Assembly (NCBI GenBank): GCA_034437655.1
Contig: DAOTTU010000069.1
Location: 1 to 64,000, forward strand
From: J027 sp034437655
GTDB taxonomy: Bacteria; Chloroflexota; Anaerolineae; Aggregatilineales; J027
DNA: 64,000 bases
Direction of reading: 5' to 3'
The notes under the pieces were generated by a model, which saw only the letters and a program-made list of their open reading frames with translations, ran no database searches and had not been told where the DNA came from. Shown here one piece after another: positions 33,455-42,372 of this stretch. The number at the start of each line of letters is the position of its first letter. Position 1 is the stretch's first letter. The translations under genes were made by a program, and so were the position numbers.

Positions 33455-34389
33455 TGTGTTTCAACCTGTCCTTTTTCGTCTTCTTCTACGATGTTGAGGT
33501 AGATTTCCTCAAGCGTTTTCGAAACACGACTGAGCGTCAGCACATCCACCCCGGATTCCATCAAATGACGGAGTACACGCGGATTGGTCGTCGCAGGGTC
33601 AGGTGCTTCGTACAAAATACGCCGTTCCTCTGCATCTTTTATCGTCACCACCTCCCCTAGCGCGGCTGTCATACCATTAAGGGGCTGCACCGTGCGGAGT
33701 TCCATCAAGGGTGGACCGATGAAGCGCGTCGAGAGCGTATCAATCGTGCCCTGTGCAATCAAGCGACCATGACGGATCACTCCAATAGTGTCAGACAGTT
33801 CCTGTGCTTCGGTCAAATTATGTGTGGTGAGGATAATCGTACGGCGGTCGCGGCGCAGTTCCATAATCGCGTCACGTACCAAACGGGCACTTTGCGGGTC
33901 CATCGCGCTGGTCGGTTCGTCAAGCAGCAACACTGGTGGGTCATGCAACAACGCACGCACCAATGCTAGCTTTTGTTTCATCCCTTTGGAATATTCGCTG
34001 ACTCGTTTATCGAGGGCGTTTCCCAGTCCGAAACGTTCCATCAGTTGCAATGCACGTTTCTGCCGCCCGTCTGACGATAAACGGTAGATACGCCCGAAGA
34101 AGTCGAGATATTCTAGCCCACGCATCCGTTCATAGAGCCCATGCTGCTCAGTGAGTACACCGACACTGGCACGCACTAATGCTGGTTGCGCGACGACATC
34201 ATAGCCGGCCACACGCGCAGTCCCCGCACTGGGGGCTAAAATAGAGGTCAGCATTCGAATCGTCGTGGTTTTCCCGGCACCGTTCGGCCCCAGGATAGCA
34301 AGCACCTTACCCGGGTCTACAGTGAACGTGATTTTATCAACTGCAAGGAAGTTTCCGAAGTACTTGGTGAGGCCTTCTGCTTCAATCAT
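33451..34389 (-). CDS. ABC transporter ATP-binding protein (ABC-2 partner)
   Basis: 312 residues with Walker A GPNGAGKTT (about 35-43), 'VGVLTEQHGLYERMRGLEYLDFF', the signature YSKGMKQKLALVRAL, Walker B VLLLDEPTSAMD, and H-loop ILTTHNLTEAQ. The C-terminal ~90 residues form the regulatory extension seen in DrrA/NatA-type ATPases. It is the first gene of a leftward operon and overlaps the fusion permease by four bases. This indicates an exporter of the Na+/drug/lipid (NatAB-like) group. Confidence 0.92.
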   Translation of the reverse strand: MIEAEGLTKYFGNFLAVDKITFTVDPGKVLAILGPNGAGKTTTIRMLTSILAPSAGTARVAGYDVVAQPALVRASVGVLTEQHGLYERMRGLEYLDFFGRIYRLSSDGRQKRALQLMERFGLGNALDKRVSEYSKGMKQKLALVRALLHDPPVLLLDEPTSAMDPQSARLVRDAIMELRRDRRTIILTTHNLTEAQELSDTIGVIRHGRLIAQGTIDTLSTRFIGPPLMELRTVQPLNGMTAALGEVVTIKDAEERRILYEAPDPATTNPRVLRHLMESGVDVLTLSRVSKTLEEIYLNIVEEDEKGQVETQ

Positions 34390-34474
34390 GCAAATTCCTT
34401 CGATCAGTGAACATTTAGCGTATCGCCACTGGTTCTTATTCTACGAAAAAACGTCCGTGAAGAATCTACAAATC

Positions 34475-35308
34475 TTAACGACGGTGCGTCCATGCGTCAT
34501 CACAGTAGACGGTATTGACCAGTTCATCGGCATGCTGCTGTTCTTCCGCCGACAGTTCGTCTGCTGTGAATTGGATATTGAACGTCTGCTGAAAGCCCTG
34601 CACGACCAGCGGTGCTATCGCGTCCCAGTGCAAGCATTTACCGAGAACAGCTTCGAATGTGGTGGCGCGTTTTTGAACACGCTGACGGGCAGCGCGGCGT
34701 GCCATTTCATCTTCAAAAGCCAGAACCTCTATAATACGCGCAATATCACCATACAAAGGTAATGTACCATGCTGAAGCACCGCATCCCCACGCCTTACCT
34801 GCGCGCTCCCGATGAGCTTTTTACCCTGCGCAGTAATCTCATAGTCAGAAGGCATTTCGAAGCAAACCGGACCAGTGATTGACGACCGCTGTTCGGTCGG
34901 TGTGGCGGCCAGTTGTTGAGACAGGTGTGCATCTGTGAGTTCTAGCGCAGCCAGTAGTGCCCGGCTCAACCGTCGATAGCTCTGTACAATGCCACCGGCT
35001 ACCAGCGGATCGTCTTTGGGGAGCGCAACGCTGTACGTTAGTTCATCGGTGTGTAAAATGGCTTTGCCGCCGGTTGGACGACGCACGAGGTGCCAGCCAT
35101 AAGCTGTGAGACGTTTGGTATCTACATCATGCATTGGTTGATTGTAGCCCAACGATAAGCAGGGTGGCTCCCACGCATACAGGCGCAGGGTTGGCGGTGC
35201 CAGGCCGTTGCCAACCGCCGCCATGATAGCATGGTCAACAGCCATGTTGGTTGCACCAGAAAAAGCCCCATCAACGAGAAGTCGCCAGTTCAGCATATGC
35301 GCTATCAT
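34475..35308 (-). CDS. Lipoate-protein ligase / octanoyltransferase family protein
   Basis: 277 residues of the biotin/lipoate A/B transferase family: MLNWRLLVDGAFSGATNMAV, LRLYAWEPPCLSLGYNQPMH, and the conserved VRRPTGGKAILHTDELTYSV (RRxTGGxAVxH-type) lipoyl-substrate motif. Then 'CFEMPSDYEITAQGKKLIGSAQVRR', where the Lys of KKLIGSA is the usual catalytic/adenylate residue and Cys in CFEMPSDYE matches the LipM octanoyltransferase Cys. It is LipM-like more than LplA-like. M5 at 35296 may be the true start. Confidence 0.85.
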   Translation of the reverse strand: MIAHMLNWRLLVDGAFSGATNMAVDHAIMAAVGNGLAPPTLRLYAWEPPCLSLGYNQPMHDVDTKRLTAYGWHLVRRPTGGKAILHTDELTYSVALPKDDPLVAGGIVQSYRRLSRALLAALELTDAHLSQQLAATPTEQRSSITGPVCFEMPSDYEITAQGKKLIGSAQVRRGDAVLQHGTLPLYGDIARIIEVLAFEDEMARRAARQRVQKRATTFEAVLGKCLHWDAIAPLVVQGFQQTFNIQFTADELSAEEQQHADELVNTVYCDDAWTHRR

Positions 35309-35572
35309 AAAGTCCTGTTAATATCAAATCCATGTTTATTTTAGGCTTTTTTGGTTAAATGCATATGAGATGAGGCTGGCTACCATTTTTGCATGATAAT
35401 TCAATTTACTAACTATCGCTGGTGGACTGGCTTTACGGGTAGATGACGTTGATACTGCCAGGCGGGTGGAGTACAAATTTACTACTGAATGTTCTATTGC
35501 AAGCAAAGATCACACCAGCAAACGCAAGCGCCAGTATGGCTGTTCACGCTATAGGGAGACAAACACCAAACA
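35309..35572 (+). other. Divergent intergenic region before the TatA-like gene
   Basis: 264 A/T-rich bases. No gene is supported: the longest frames lack ribosome-binding sites or overlap the TatA-like gene in another frame. No clear promoter pair was found. Confidence 0.35.
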
Positions 35573-36013
35573 ATGGATATTTTTGGCATCGGCACCGCAG
35601 AAATTCTGGTTATTGTACTGCTTACATTAATTGTCGCCGGCCCCAAGCGCAGCGTAGAATGGGCACGCCAAGCTGGCGTGTGGATAGGGCAACTGCGTGA
35701 CCTGTGGCAACGGATGATGGAAGACTTACGCAACGAAGTTGGTGATGATGCGGATGAAATTCTGCGGACAGCCGACGAGTTTCGGCAAACAGCCACCGAC
35801 TTTCGGCAGCAAACCTCGGTACGCAATCTTGCCGGGCGGGCACTGAACATGGCAGAAAGCAGCAAACCCAAACGTACAAAACCTACAGCATCAAATGCAG
35901 CCGCCAATGGCTCAGCCAGCAACGACACATCTCGCTACAACGCCTGGACAAAGCCTACTACCCCTTCCGAAGACGATACCACCGCGCCCGACAACGCACC
36001 CAGCGACGACTAG
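35573..36013 (+). CDS. Twin-arginine translocase TatA/TatB-like protein
   Basis: 146 residues. The N-terminus MDIFGIGTAEILVIVLLTLI is the single TatA/B span with the conserved Gly/Glu, followed by GPKRSVEWARQAGVWIGQLR, the amphipathic helix, then a long charged helical tail and a Ser/Asn/Thr-rich end. The length and long tail resemble TatB more than TatA. tatC is not in the window. It converges with nadE with a four-base overlap of stop codons. Confidence 0.85.
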   Translation: MDIFGIGTAEILVIVLLTLIVAGPKRSVEWARQAGVWIGQLRDLWQRMMEDLRNEVGDDADEILRTADEFRQTATDFRQQTSVRNLAGRALNMAESSKPKRTKPTASNAAANGSASNDTSRYNAWTKPTTPSEDDTTAPDNAPSDD

Positions 36014-36888
36014 CCCCCTGACCAATCACGAATGTATAAGAAATCACTCCCAACTGTGCGGCGGCTGAGCTTGGCAATGTTGGGTTGTGTGCGCTTGTAG
36101 TGATTGCGGCGTACACGTTTGTAAATATGGTCTACGAAGTCACGTTCAAAACCTGCATCTACAACCGCGTCAATTGAATAGCGCTCATCAATTAACAAAT
36201 ATAGCACCTGGTCGGCAGTATCATAGCTGTAACCAAGCTCGTCCTCATCCGTTTGACCGACCCACAGGTCCGCTGACGGGGGCTTACTGATGATACGTTC
36301 AGGAACGTCAAGCGCGGCTGCTAGTTGCCGTACCTGGCATTTGTACAGGTCCCCAATAGGTTGAGCCGCAGCGGCACTATCACCATACACTGTGCTGTAG
36401 CCCAACAGCGTTTCGGTTTTATTGCTGGTGCCAAGTACAAGTGCGTTGAAGGCAGCAGACTGGTCATAGAGGACAATCATTCGTTGCCGCGCCATAATAT
36501 TCCCACGACGCATGTTATCCATTTCCGGGAAGCGCTCAAACAGTGGTTCAACCATTGGCGTGATTTCGACAGTTTCATGCGGTATGCCTAGATGCTGAAT
36601 TAGCGCATCAGCATCGGTCAGGCTATCTTCGTTCGACGTCCGGTATGGCATCCGCACCGCCAGTACATTTTCGGGACCCAGTGCGCGAGCCGCAATAGCT
36701 GTACTCAACGCCGAGTCTATACCACCACTCACCCCCACCACAGCCCGTTGAAACCCATTTGCATGAATTTCATGTTGCACAAAGCGCGTCAAAATCTGTT
36801 CAGCAAGGTCGGTGTTGATCGCTAAATGCGGCAAAATGTGTGTTGGAGCCTGCTTGAAATGTGTTGATTGTGCGCCGTTGATGCTCAT
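36010..36888 (-). CDS. nadE: NAD+ synthase (ammonia-dependent type)
   Basis: 292 residues from ATG 36888, chosen because AGGAAA lies seven bases upstream. An in-frame ATG 54 bases further up has weaker support. It makes NAD+ from deamido-NAD+, ATP and ammonia. The P-loop is VVGVSGGIDSALST, followed by VRMPYRTSNEDSLTDADALI, 'LGTSNKTETLLGYSTVYGDSAAA' and KPPSADLWVGQTDEDELGYS, the standard NadE blocks. It lacks the glutaminase domain of the long form. Confidence 0.93.
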   Translation of the reverse strand: MSINGAQSTHFKQAPTHILPHLAINTDLAEQILTRFVQHEIHANGFQRAVVGVSGGIDSALSTAIAARALGPENVLAVRMPYRTSNEDSLTDADALIQHLGIPHETVEITPMVEPLFERFPEMDNMRRGNIMARQRMIVLYDQSAAFNALVLGTSNKTETLLGYSTVYGDSAAAAQPIGDLYKCQVRQLAAALDVPERIISKPPSADLWVGQTDEDELGYSYDTADQVLYLLIDERYSIDAVVDAGFERDFVDHIYKRVRRNHYKRTQPNIAKLSRRTVGSDFLYIRDWSGG

Positions 36889-37040
36889 GTCAAATTTCCT
36901 ACCACTAGATGAGGCTGATGAGGGAGGGACTCGTTGTTGCAATGATGTTGCCCTTCATACCCCATCAGCATAACAAAAGAACGCCTTGCTGCACAGGCTC
37001 TGGGTAAGGATGTGAGCAATGTATCAGGCGAACCCGGGTT

Positions 37041-38105
37041 TTACTCACTGGCTTCTTCAGTGGCGACGGGTTCAGCGTCGTCGGTCACGTCATCACTGCT
37101 GGTGTCCTGTTCAGGGATGAACTCGTTTGTGTAGGCAGCGTCGAGATCATCAATTTCGCCGCGTAGCAGGTCTGCGTCCAGCAAAATAGCTTGAGTCGCT
37201 TCCCATGCATCGGGGTCAGTTTGCCCAATAATGTCAGCCTGCCACAATTCCACACTGTTAAGCAAAACCTGGCGCTGTGTTTCGAGTTGGTCATCTGGCA
37301 AATCGACATAATTTAGCGAGATATCGAAGGCGGTTTCGGGGTCTGCAACGGTGTCGGCAATACCCTGCACCAACGCATTGACCATCCCACGCACCAGTTC
37401 AGGATTGTTCTCGATGGTGGTTTCATTGGTGACAAGCCCATTCGCAACCAGATTGGCATAGTCTGCCACCGGGATAACACGTACGTCGTAGCATTGTGAG
37501 ATTGTCAGCGGTTCATTGACAACATACACAGTCGCTGCGTCAAAGCGTTCGGCACACATGGCCTCGGGTGCGGAAAAGCCAATCGGCACCAACTGCAAGT
37601 CACGTTCTGTCAGGTCTGCACTTTCCAGCAGCGACAGAATGCCGATATAGCTTGCGCCTTGCAATGCGGGGATGCTCACGTTACGGCCGTCAAGGTCAGC
37701 CGGGGTTTCAATGTCAGAGTCAGCGGGCACAACTACACCAACGGGGAAACGGTTGTACCATTCCATGACGTAGACAAGCGGTTTTTCGACGCCCCGACCG
37801 AGCAACACCTGCTCACCGCTGACAATACCAAATTGCAGGTCATTGAGCGCGATACGGTCAACGCCGCCGGCCTCATCAAAGCTATATTCAAACTCGATAT
37901 TGATACCATTGTCGGCGAAGTAGTCGTTTTCAAGGGCAACATACATCGGCGCAAATTGGACACTGGGAATAAAGCTGAGAAATAGCGTCACATCGCGCAG
38001 GTCATCGTCCTGGGCGGTGGCGGTTGGCGTAGGCTGGGGAGCGACGCTCAGGATAGTAACCAGCAACAACAGGGCGACAATAGAGAGCGTTAGTGTTTTT
38101 TTCAT
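37041..38105 (-). CDS. ribY: Riboflavin ABC transporter substrate-binding protein RibY (predicted)
   Basis: 354 residues: a cleavable signal (LSIVALLLLVTILSVAPQP), then an NMT1/THI5-like periplasmic-binding domain (VTLFLSFIPSVQFAPMYVAL, 'GINIEFEYSFDEAGGVDRIA', 'FGIVSGEQVLLGRGVEKPLV') and an acidic C-tail. The family covers pyrimidine and flavin ligands. The ligand is assigned from context: the gene follows ribX, which is downstream of an FMN riboswitch. That matches RibXY, a riboflavin uptake system predicted by comparative genomics in Chloroflexi. No ABC ATPase is in this operon. The ligand has not been tested here. Confidence 0.8.
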   Translation of the reverse strand: MKKTLTLSIVALLLLVTILSVAPQPTPTATAQDDDLRDVTLFLSFIPSVQFAPMYVALENDYFADNGINIEFEYSFDEAGGVDRIALNDLQFGIVSGEQVLLGRGVEKPLVYVMEWYNRFPVGVVVPADSDIETPADLDGRNVSIPALQGASYIGILSLLESADLTERDLQLVPIGFSAPEAMCAERFDAATVYVVNEPLTISQCYDVRVIPVADYANLVANGLVTNETTIENNPELVRGMVNALVQGIADTVADPETAFDISLNYVDLPDDQLETQRQVLLNSVELWQADIIGQTDPDAWEATQAILLDADLLRGEIDDLDAAYTNEFIPEQDTSSDDVTDDAEPVATEEASE

Positions 38106-38146
38106 TGGTAAAGATGTCCTTATGTGTGGATACAGGTAAATGACTG

Positions 38147-38992
38147 TTATTGACCTGCTCGTTTCCAGCGCAGCAGAAAATGCTCAACGATGGAAACAAT
38201 GGTGTACATGGTCAATGACATAGCTGTGAGGAGAATAACGCCGATAAATGTCTGCGCCGGGTCAGAGATGTTGCGGCCCCTGAAAACCAGAAAGCCAAGC
38301 CCTTCTGTGGCGCTGTAGAGTTCACCCACCGCCGCCCCAATAACGGAGAGCGTGACAGCAATCTTCAACCCACCGAGGATTTCTGGCATAGCGGAAGGGA
38401 GTTCCAGGTGCCAGAAGACCTGGAAAGGGTTCGCGCGGTTCGCCCGCATTAATTCGCGCAGTTGGGGCGACACATTGCGGATACCGACAATCGTAGACAC
38501 CATCAACGGGAACCAGGTAATGAGTGCCGCGATGACAATCTTGCTGCGAATGTCGGGGCCAACCCAGATAATGATAATTGGCGCAATGGCAACGACAGGG
38601 ATGGCTTGCAAAAAGATCAGGTAGGGGATCAATACATAGTTCAACAAACGGATGCGAGCAATGAAATAGCCCAGTACAAAGGCAAAAATCGCTGCAAAGA
38701 ATAGCCCGTATAGAGCCTCACGCAGCGTAACTTCGAGGTGCCGTTGCAGGCTTCCGTCTGCCCACATTTCTTCGAAGCGCAACCATACCGTGTCAGGGTG
38801 CGGTAGCATAAACGCCGGGTAACGTCCAGATTCAGCAGCTTGCAACCATATCTGGTACATAGCATATGCAATCAGCGGTGCAATAGCCAACCGCCAGTCT
38901 AGCAGACGTAGCAGTTGCCGCCGCAGGTTATGTTTGCTAAACGCTGGACGAGTGACACTTTTGCGCTTGTCGGAAAGGTCTGTTGCTGACAT
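38147..38992 (-). CDS. ribX: Riboflavin ABC transporter permease RibX (predicted)
   Basis: 281 residues, about six spans, of the SsuC/TauC/ThiX type (BPD_transp_1). The substrate-facing part starts IAPLIAYAMYQIWLQ, and 'LPHPDTVWLRFEEMWADGSL' is the common N-terminal block. The EAA loop is visible as ELMRANRANPFQVFWHLELP, which contacts the ATPase. The FMN riboswitch upstream gives the flavin assignment. It is the first gene of the ribXY operon, with ribY 41 bases behind. Confidence 0.82.
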   Translation of the reverse strand: MSATDLSDKRKSVTRPAFSKHNLRRQLLRLLDWRLAIAPLIAYAMYQIWLQAAESGRYPAFMLPHPDTVWLRFEEMWADGSLQRHLEVTLREALYGLFFAAIFAFVLGYFIARIRLLNYVLIPYLIFLQAIPVVAIAPIIIIWVGPDIRSKIVIAALITWFPLMVSTIVGIRNVSPQLRELMRANRANPFQVFWHLELPSAMPEILGGLKIAVTLSVIGAAVGELYSATEGLGFLVFRGRNISDPAQTFIGVILLTAMSLTMYTIVSIVEHFLLRWKRAGQ

Positions 38993-39002
38993 GCGATCCT
39001 AC

Positions 39003-39020
39003 CCTGTAAGTTGATGCAGG
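39003..39020 (-). promoter_or_regulatory. Small hairpin near the ribX ribosome-binding site
   Basis: CCTG and CAGG (minus strand, a four-base stem) bracket GCATCAACTTA-like loop DNA just before the GGGTAGGA ribosome-binding region. It could be part of the riboswitch expression platform by hiding the ribosome site. Weak, shape-only evidence. Confidence 0.25.
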
Positions 39021-39147
39021 CTGATCATTGGGGCAGGAAAACAAATACGAGGCGTACGGAACCACAACAAACAAGTGCCGAAACACGCAAAATCGCCATA
39101 ACTGGCAACATACGTACACTGTTTATTGTGATGTAGCCTTGCGTACA

Positions 39148-39298
39148 AACGATACTTCTCCCATCCGGACTGTTACCGTCGGCCCTGGAATCTCACCGGG
39201 TCCACCGCTGACTGTTGGCACAATCAGACGGGTCACGGGCTAAGAGGTGACCCTCTATTACCGTCGGTCGGGAATTACACCCTGCCCCGAAGATCGTT
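39148..39298 (-). ncRNA. FMN riboswitch (RFN element)
   Basis: On the minus strand the conserved blocks appear in order: CTTCGGGGCAGGGTGTAATT, CCCGACCGACGGTA, AGCCCGTGACCC, CGGTGGACCCGGTGAGATTC, GGGCCGACGGTAACAGTCCG and GATGGGAGAAG. The closing P1 stem pairs AACGATCTTC with GAAGTATCGTT. This is a full FMN aptamer. It lies 156 bases before ribX and would turn down flavin uptake when FMN is plentiful. No T-run terminator is clear between the aptamer and ribX, so translational control is more likely. Confidence 0.95.
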
Positions 39299-39322
39299 GC
39301 ATTTTTCTCAATCTATATTTAG

Positions 39323-39351
39323 ATTATACTGATCTGTAATGTGGATGTCAA
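39323..39351 (-). promoter_or_regulatory. Perfect consensus promoter of the ribXY operon
   Basis: Minus-strand TTGACA (39346-39351) and TATAAT (39323-39328) are both exact consensus, 17 bases apart. Transcription would begin near 39316, about 18 bases before the FMN aptamer. Confidence 0.85.
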
Positions 39352-39435
39352 AAGCAATCTTCGCGACGATGCTTATTGTGCTGTATAATAAACCATGGTT
39401 TGGAAACGCGAATAATAATTGGGTGAAAACGTCTC

Positions 39436-40542
39436 ATGACAGCAATTCCCCGAATACTGGTGGTTGACCCGTCAAGCCACCTTGGGCCCATTGTGCGTGC
39501 AGCAATGGCAATGCTTGACCGCCGCTATATTCTTGTTGAGATTCCGACAGCTAACGAAGCACTTGACGAAGTCTTTGGTACTGAAGTCGATTTAGCAGTG
39601 ACCAGTTATACGCTTGACAGCAATATGACCGGCATCGAATGGGCCGAACGTGCAATCCGTGAACGCGCCGGCGCACAGATTGTTGTAGTTGCCGAGCGCA
39701 ACGACCCACGTCCAGACGACGCCCTGCTCAAAAATGCATTCTTCCAGTTTGTACCCCGTGCTTCTGGTGAGCGTTTTCTGCGGGCGGTACGCATTGGGCT
39801 AGACGGACAAGAAGTCGTTGAAGCCGAAGAAAGTTCTGGTGAAGGTCTTGACCTGGGGCCAGTTCCCGACATAGAAACCAACCAGACGCGGCAAGTCCTG
39901 ATCCGTACGATTGGCGAAATTGGTGCAATTGGTGGGCTGATCGCTGACCGTGCTGGGCGCATTGTTGTCGATGAAGGCGCAACCAGCTACGTTGACAAAG
40001 AACAAATCGCGCCGCTGCTGGGCCCGGCGTTTGCACAGGTCGTGAAAGTATCTCCTCAAATCGGGGGAGATGGTTTTCTCCTCAAATATTATGAAGGTGA
40101 CCAATACCTGCTATTTGGGCTTTCCATCGGCTATCACTACTTCATGATGATTTTGCTAACACCGTCACGGGGTGCCCTCGGCTCAGTGACGCGCTATGGT
40201 CGCCAGGGCGCACGTGAGATTGCAGACCTGCTTGGCGACGCTGCCTGGCGCTATACCGAAGCTGCATCAGAAGCTGAAGAAACCACCGAAGCTGCTGAAG
40301 AAGCACCCAGCATGGAAGACTCGCAGCAGATGACCGCTGAGCAGATCACCTCCAAACTGATGGCTCCTACGCTTGAACCCGTTGGTGATATGGATATTGA
40401 TAGCCTGTTCGGTGATGTTCCATCCGATGATAGTGAATTTGATGATCTATTTGGCGATGAAATGGGACTTGATGACCTGCTAGACGATGACGGCTCAGTC
40501 AGCTATGAAGAAGCGCAAGATATGGGGCTGCTAGGGGACTAA
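39436..40542 (+). CDS. Degenerate receiver domain plus roadblock/LC7 domain protein
   Basis: 368 residues. Residues 5-120 have the CheY-like receiver fold (RILVVDPSSHLGPIV, then DLAVTSYTLDSNMTGIEWAE), but the phosphoacceptor Asp of beta-3 is Ser (VTSY in place of LLDL), and only one Asp remains in the acidic pocket. Residues about 155-270 form a roadblock/LC7 domain ('IGEIGAIGGLIADRAGRIVVDE', YLLFGLSIGYHYFMMILL), a fold typical of small-GTPase (MglA-like) partners. The last 80 residues are acidic (FDDLFGDEMGLDDLLDDD). It is followed by a Ser/Thr kinase 88 bases on. It is probably a signalling adaptor. Confidence 0.78.
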   Translation: MTAIPRILVVDPSSHLGPIVRAAMAMLDRRYILVEIPTANEALDEVFGTEVDLAVTSYTLDSNMTGIEWAERAIRERAGAQIVVVAERNDPRPDDALLKNAFFQFVPRASGERFLRAVRIGLDGQEVVEAEESSGEGLDLGPVPDIETNQTRQVLIRTIGEIGAIGGLIADRAGRIVVDEGATSYVDKEQIAPLLGPAFAQVVKVSPQIGGDGFLLKYYEGDQYLLFGLSIGYHYFMMILLTPSRGALGSVTRYGRQGAREIADLLGDAAWRYTEAASEAEETTEAAEEAPSMEDSQQMTAEQITSKLMAPTLEPVGDMDIDSLFGDVPSDDSEFDDLFGDEMGLDDLLDDDGSVSYEEAQDMGLLGD

Positions 40543-40630
40543 GGTTGCGGTCAATTCGCTACCAATACAGATGATCATCTTATGGCAACATCCGCTTTTC
40601 GTTCTGAATTAGTTTGGTGAGGACCATCGC

Positions 40631-42352
40631 GTGCCAGCGCAACATGATGACCCGATGATTGGCCGCTTGATCGGTAACCGCTATGAGGTGCAACGCCTGA
40701 TTGGTAAGGGCGGCATGGCCTATGTTTACATGGGCACAGACACCCAGCAAAGCCGCGAAGTAGCCATCAAAATAATCACACTCCAGCGTGACCGCGCCAA
40801 TGAGCTGATGAAGCGTTTTCAACGCGAGGAACGGGTCATTCGTCAAATTGAAGAACACCCCAATATCATTCAGATCTACGATTCTGGCGCAGAAGATCAA
40901 GATACCCATTATTTGTTAATGGAACTGATACGCGGTGAAACCCTTACACAGCGGCTGAAACGCTATCGGCGCAAGGGTGAGTTCATGCCCTACGATGAAG
41001 TCTACAACATCCTTTCCCAAACTGCCGATGCAATTGACCATGTGCATCGTCATAACGCCATCCACCGCGATATTAAGCCCTCTAACATTATGATTGAAAA
41101 GGGCACTGATCGCGCTGTATTGATGGACTTTGGGTTGGTGATGGACTTTGCTAACAACACAACGCTCGGCACAGCCTTCGGAACCCCGCGCTATATTTCC
41201 CCTGAGCAAGCGATTTCGTCACAACAGGCCGTCCCACAAAGTGACGTTTATTCACTGGGGGTTGTCTTGTATGAAACGCTCGTCGGTAGTACCCCCTTTG
41301 ATGAAGATTCGGCAATGAGCATGGCCCTCAGCCATATCACAAATGCGCCCCCGCCGCCGCGCTTCTTTCGTGATGATATTCCTGATGAAATCGCTGAGGT
41401 TGTACTGAAAGCACTGGAAAAGCAGCCACAAGACCGCTACCAGACCTCACGGGAGCTGATGGATGCGTTGCGGGTTGCCATTGCGGCGGTGCAAGACCCA
41501 ACCTATCAGGCCGAACCGCTCCCGGTAGAAGACACATCGCTGCGCGTGCTGCCAGCTACGGTACCGCATGACTATCCTGACGACGCAGGACAAGCGCCAC
41601 GCGGACTTTATGACACGCCCAGCCAGCCTGCTATCCCTGCACCAATGCCGCACCCTGACAGCGAAACAGTCATGCAGCCAAATCAAGATGAGCCAGAACA
41701 ACAACGGCGCACGCTTCCTCTGGTGGTCGGGTTAATCGTTGCAGCAGTGTTGCTGCTGGCTGTTGGTTTCCTCATGTTGGGTGGCAACGGTGACGGCAAT
41801 GGTGACGCCAACGCAGGCGGTGAAGCACGCAGTGAGGATGCAACATCTGAAGTTAATGAAGATAACGGGACCAACGCAACAGGGACCATCGACTTCCCAA
41901 CCGCTGTAGGCTTTGACCCCAACGACGACATCCATCTCTATTACAGTAATGCCGATGCCACCGGCAGTGGCGACGAGGCTTTTTTCATCTACAACAACAC
42001 CAATCGGACGATTGATCTGGTTGAGTATCGCTTTGCGCTGCCAGATCAAAGCTCTAGCCTGAATCCCTTCTTTTTTGGCGACCAAACACGGCGTATTGCC
42101 CCCAACACCTGTATCCGTATTTCGCTAGAGCGACGTAGTATTTCCAATAGCCCTGCGGTTTGTAACACCGAAAACCTGACAGACATTTATCATCGCCGCA
42201 AAATACAGCAAGACTATTTCTGGGTATGGGATACCACCGCCAACCCCAACACCAACAGCTTCCTTGTGGTCACTGACGACGGCCAACAAGTGCAAGAATG
42301 CCTTATCTCAGAAGAGGCCTGCTCTTTCAATGCGACAAGCAGCCAGCCCTGA
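40631..42352 (+). CDS. Transmembrane Ser/Thr protein kinase
   Basis: 573 residues, GTG start (40631; M9 at 40655 is a close alternative). The Hanks-type kinase domain is complete: GKGGMAYVYMG glycine loop (about 25-35), VAIKII Lys, HRDIKPSNIM with catalytic D147, LMDFGLVMD, FGTPRYISPEQA, and 'SDVYSLGVVLYE'. A Pro/Gln linker (about 275-360) leads to a membrane span (about 362-384, LPLVVGLIVAAVLLLAVGFL). The external C-terminal domain of about 140 residues has FFIYNNTNRTIDLVEYRFAL and Cys pairs. No PASTA repeats. It likely senses outside and signals inside, with the receiver/LC7 protein next door as a possible target. Confidence 0.93.
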   Translation: MPAQHDDPMIGRLIGNRYEVQRLIGKGGMAYVYMGTDTQQSREVAIKIITLQRDRANELMKRFQREERVIRQIEEHPNIIQIYDSGAEDQDTHYLLMELIRGETLTQRLKRYRRKGEFMPYDEVYNILSQTADAIDHVHRHNAIHRDIKPSNIMIEKGTDRAVLMDFGLVMDFANNTTLGTAFGTPRYISPEQAISSQQAVPQSDVYSLGVVLYETLVGSTPFDEDSAMSMALSHITNAPPPPRFFRDDIPDEIAEVVLKALEKQPQDRYQTSRELMDALRVAIAAVQDPTYQAEPLPVEDTSLRVLPATVPHDYPDDAGQAPRGLYDTPSQPAIPAPMPHPDSETVMQPNQDEPEQQRRTLPLVVGLIVAAVLLLAVGFLMLGGNGDGNGDANAGGEARSEDATSEVNEDNGTNATGTIDFPTAVGFDPNDDIHLYYSNADATGSGDEAFFIYNNTNRTIDLVEYRFALPDQSSSLNPFFFGDQTRRIAPNTCIRISLERRSISNSPAVCNTENLTDIYHRRKIQQDYFWVWDTTANPNTNSFLVVTDDGQQVQECLISEEACSFNATSSQP

Positions 42353-42372
42353 GGAGCTGTGTCGCTTCACCT

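Noticed and set aside
35443..35700. Rightward 85-codon frame before and into the TatA-like gene
   Set aside because: No ribosome-binding site, and it overlaps the TatA-like gene in a different frame with no family resemblance.
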